Below, in pieces: positions 63,758 through 64,000 of a stretch of DNA of 64,000 nt. The stretch covers positions 249,401 to 313,400 of the forward strand of contig CP143625.1 of the NCBI GenBank assembly GCA_036362785.1. The letters run 5' to 3'. The position numbers and the translations under genes are program-made. The notes under the pieces were generated by a model. That model was not told the origin of the DNA, ran no database searches, and was given only the letters and a program-made list of their open reading frames with translations. How positions within the stretch are numbered: the first letter of the stretch is position 1; each line of letters starts with the position of its first letter. The stretch is from a beta proteobacterium MWH-UniP1. GTDB lineage: Bacteria > Pseudomonadota > Gammaproteobacteria > Burkholderiales > Burkholderiaceae_A.

Positions 63758-64000
63758 ATGACCAGTCGCCAAGCAAAGCTCCAGGAAGACACTGCCTTCC
63801 GGGTCATGCGCCTGCTTGAAGAAAACCCAGATCTGACCCAGCGCGAGCTGGCCGACCGGCTGGGCATCAGCGTGGGCGGCCTGAATTACTGCCTAAAGGC
63901 GCTGATGCAAAAGGGCTTGGTGAAGATGAAAAACTTCGCCAACTCTAAAAACAAGTTTGGCTATGCCTATGTGATCACGCCCATGGGGCTTGCCGAAAAA
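63758..64000 (+). CDS. MarR-type EPS-associated transcriptional regulator (5' part)
   Basis: 81 codons to the right edge. [48 protein letters not shown] is a winged helix of the MarR EPS-associated family (TIGR04176 type), found at the head of exopolysaccharide clusters in beta- and gammaproteobacteria. The ATG has no strong ribosome site. The ops element and this gene predict a long polysaccharide operon to the right of the window. Confidence 0.88.
   Translation, partial: MTSRQAKLQEDTAFRVMRLLEENPDLTQRELADRLGISVGGLNYCLKALMQKGLVKMKNFANSKNKFGYAYVITPMGLAEK

Noticed and set aside
63613-63867. 84-codon minus-strand frame at the right end
   Set aside because: It lies opposite the ops leader and the clear MarR-type reading frame.

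Overview
The window looks like chromosomal DNA of a betaproteobacterium, most likely in the order Burkholderiales. The evidence is gene content: a yebC-purD-hemF-nadD block, CysB-type LysR next to panB, EF-P with Arg32 plus its rhamnosyltransferase EarP, H-NS with GRKPGRP linkers, an FeS-type bacterial photolyase/cryptochrome, and a MarR-type EPS-associated regulator. This is inferred from gene families only; no 16S rRNA or other RNA marker lies in the window. I found no tRNA, rRNA, CRISPR array, transposase or prophage.

Layout. (1) 1-8.7 kb: surface-polysaccharide genes. They include a truncated FkbM methyltransferase, a DXD glycosyltransferase, a glycosidase-like protein, a heptosyltransferase-like GT9, a WaaE/LgtF-like GT2, a WaaP-type sugar kinase, a GT4-polysaccharide deacetylase fusion, a WecA/MraY-type priming transferase and a Wzz chain-length regulator. 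(2) 8.7-12.4 kb: housekeeping operon yebC-purD-hemF-nadD, directly followed by wzz. (3) 12.6-21.4 kb: a VapBC module, the glycine cleavage operon gcvH-gcvP-gcvT behind a tandem glycine riboswitch, quinone reductase, fbp and tcdA. (4) 21.4-29.1 kb: pepN, earP, PrlF-YhaV, efp, a GlcD-like flavoenzyme and a Phd-CcdB module. (5) 29.1-37.7 kb: nucleotide-sugar genes manC, ugd and rfbBDAC, then H-NS, an AT-rich segment with an Amj-like membrane protein, and a NusG/RfaH-type antiterminator. (6) 37.8-61.1 kb: chrA, SCO, an MnmC-type oxidoreductase, cysB-panB, HigBA, MBL hydrolases, MFS transporters, rsfS-rlmH, SulP, ppc, trhO, an AcuI-like reductase, a DUF748 protein and a photolyase. (7) 61.1-64 kb: VapBC, HipBA and the start of a MarR-type EPS regulator whose leader carries a perfect ops element.

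How the genes connect. The rfbBDAC genes supply dTDP-L-rhamnose, which can feed surface glycans and also EarP, which rhamnosylates Arg32 of EF-P; donor synthesis, enzyme and acceptor are all in this window. The RfaH-like protein at 37.2 kb and the ops element at 63.69 kb suggest a processive-antitermination circuit for polysaccharide genes continuing to the right. Six type II toxin-antitoxin modules are spread across the window.

The most unusual signal is a dispersed palindromic repeat, core GGTGTC(A/T)GACACC. I count 16 exact copies between 22.9 and 57.9 kb. Pairs are usually 21 bp apart, often with a GTGTCAGGCAC half-unit 12 bp away. Copies lie inside PepN, the MnmC-like enzyme, RsfS and the DUF748 protein, always read as Val-Ser-Asp-Thr, and five copies fill the sulP/ppc intergenic gap. 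This looks like a REP/BIME-like family tolerated in one reading frame inside conserved genes.
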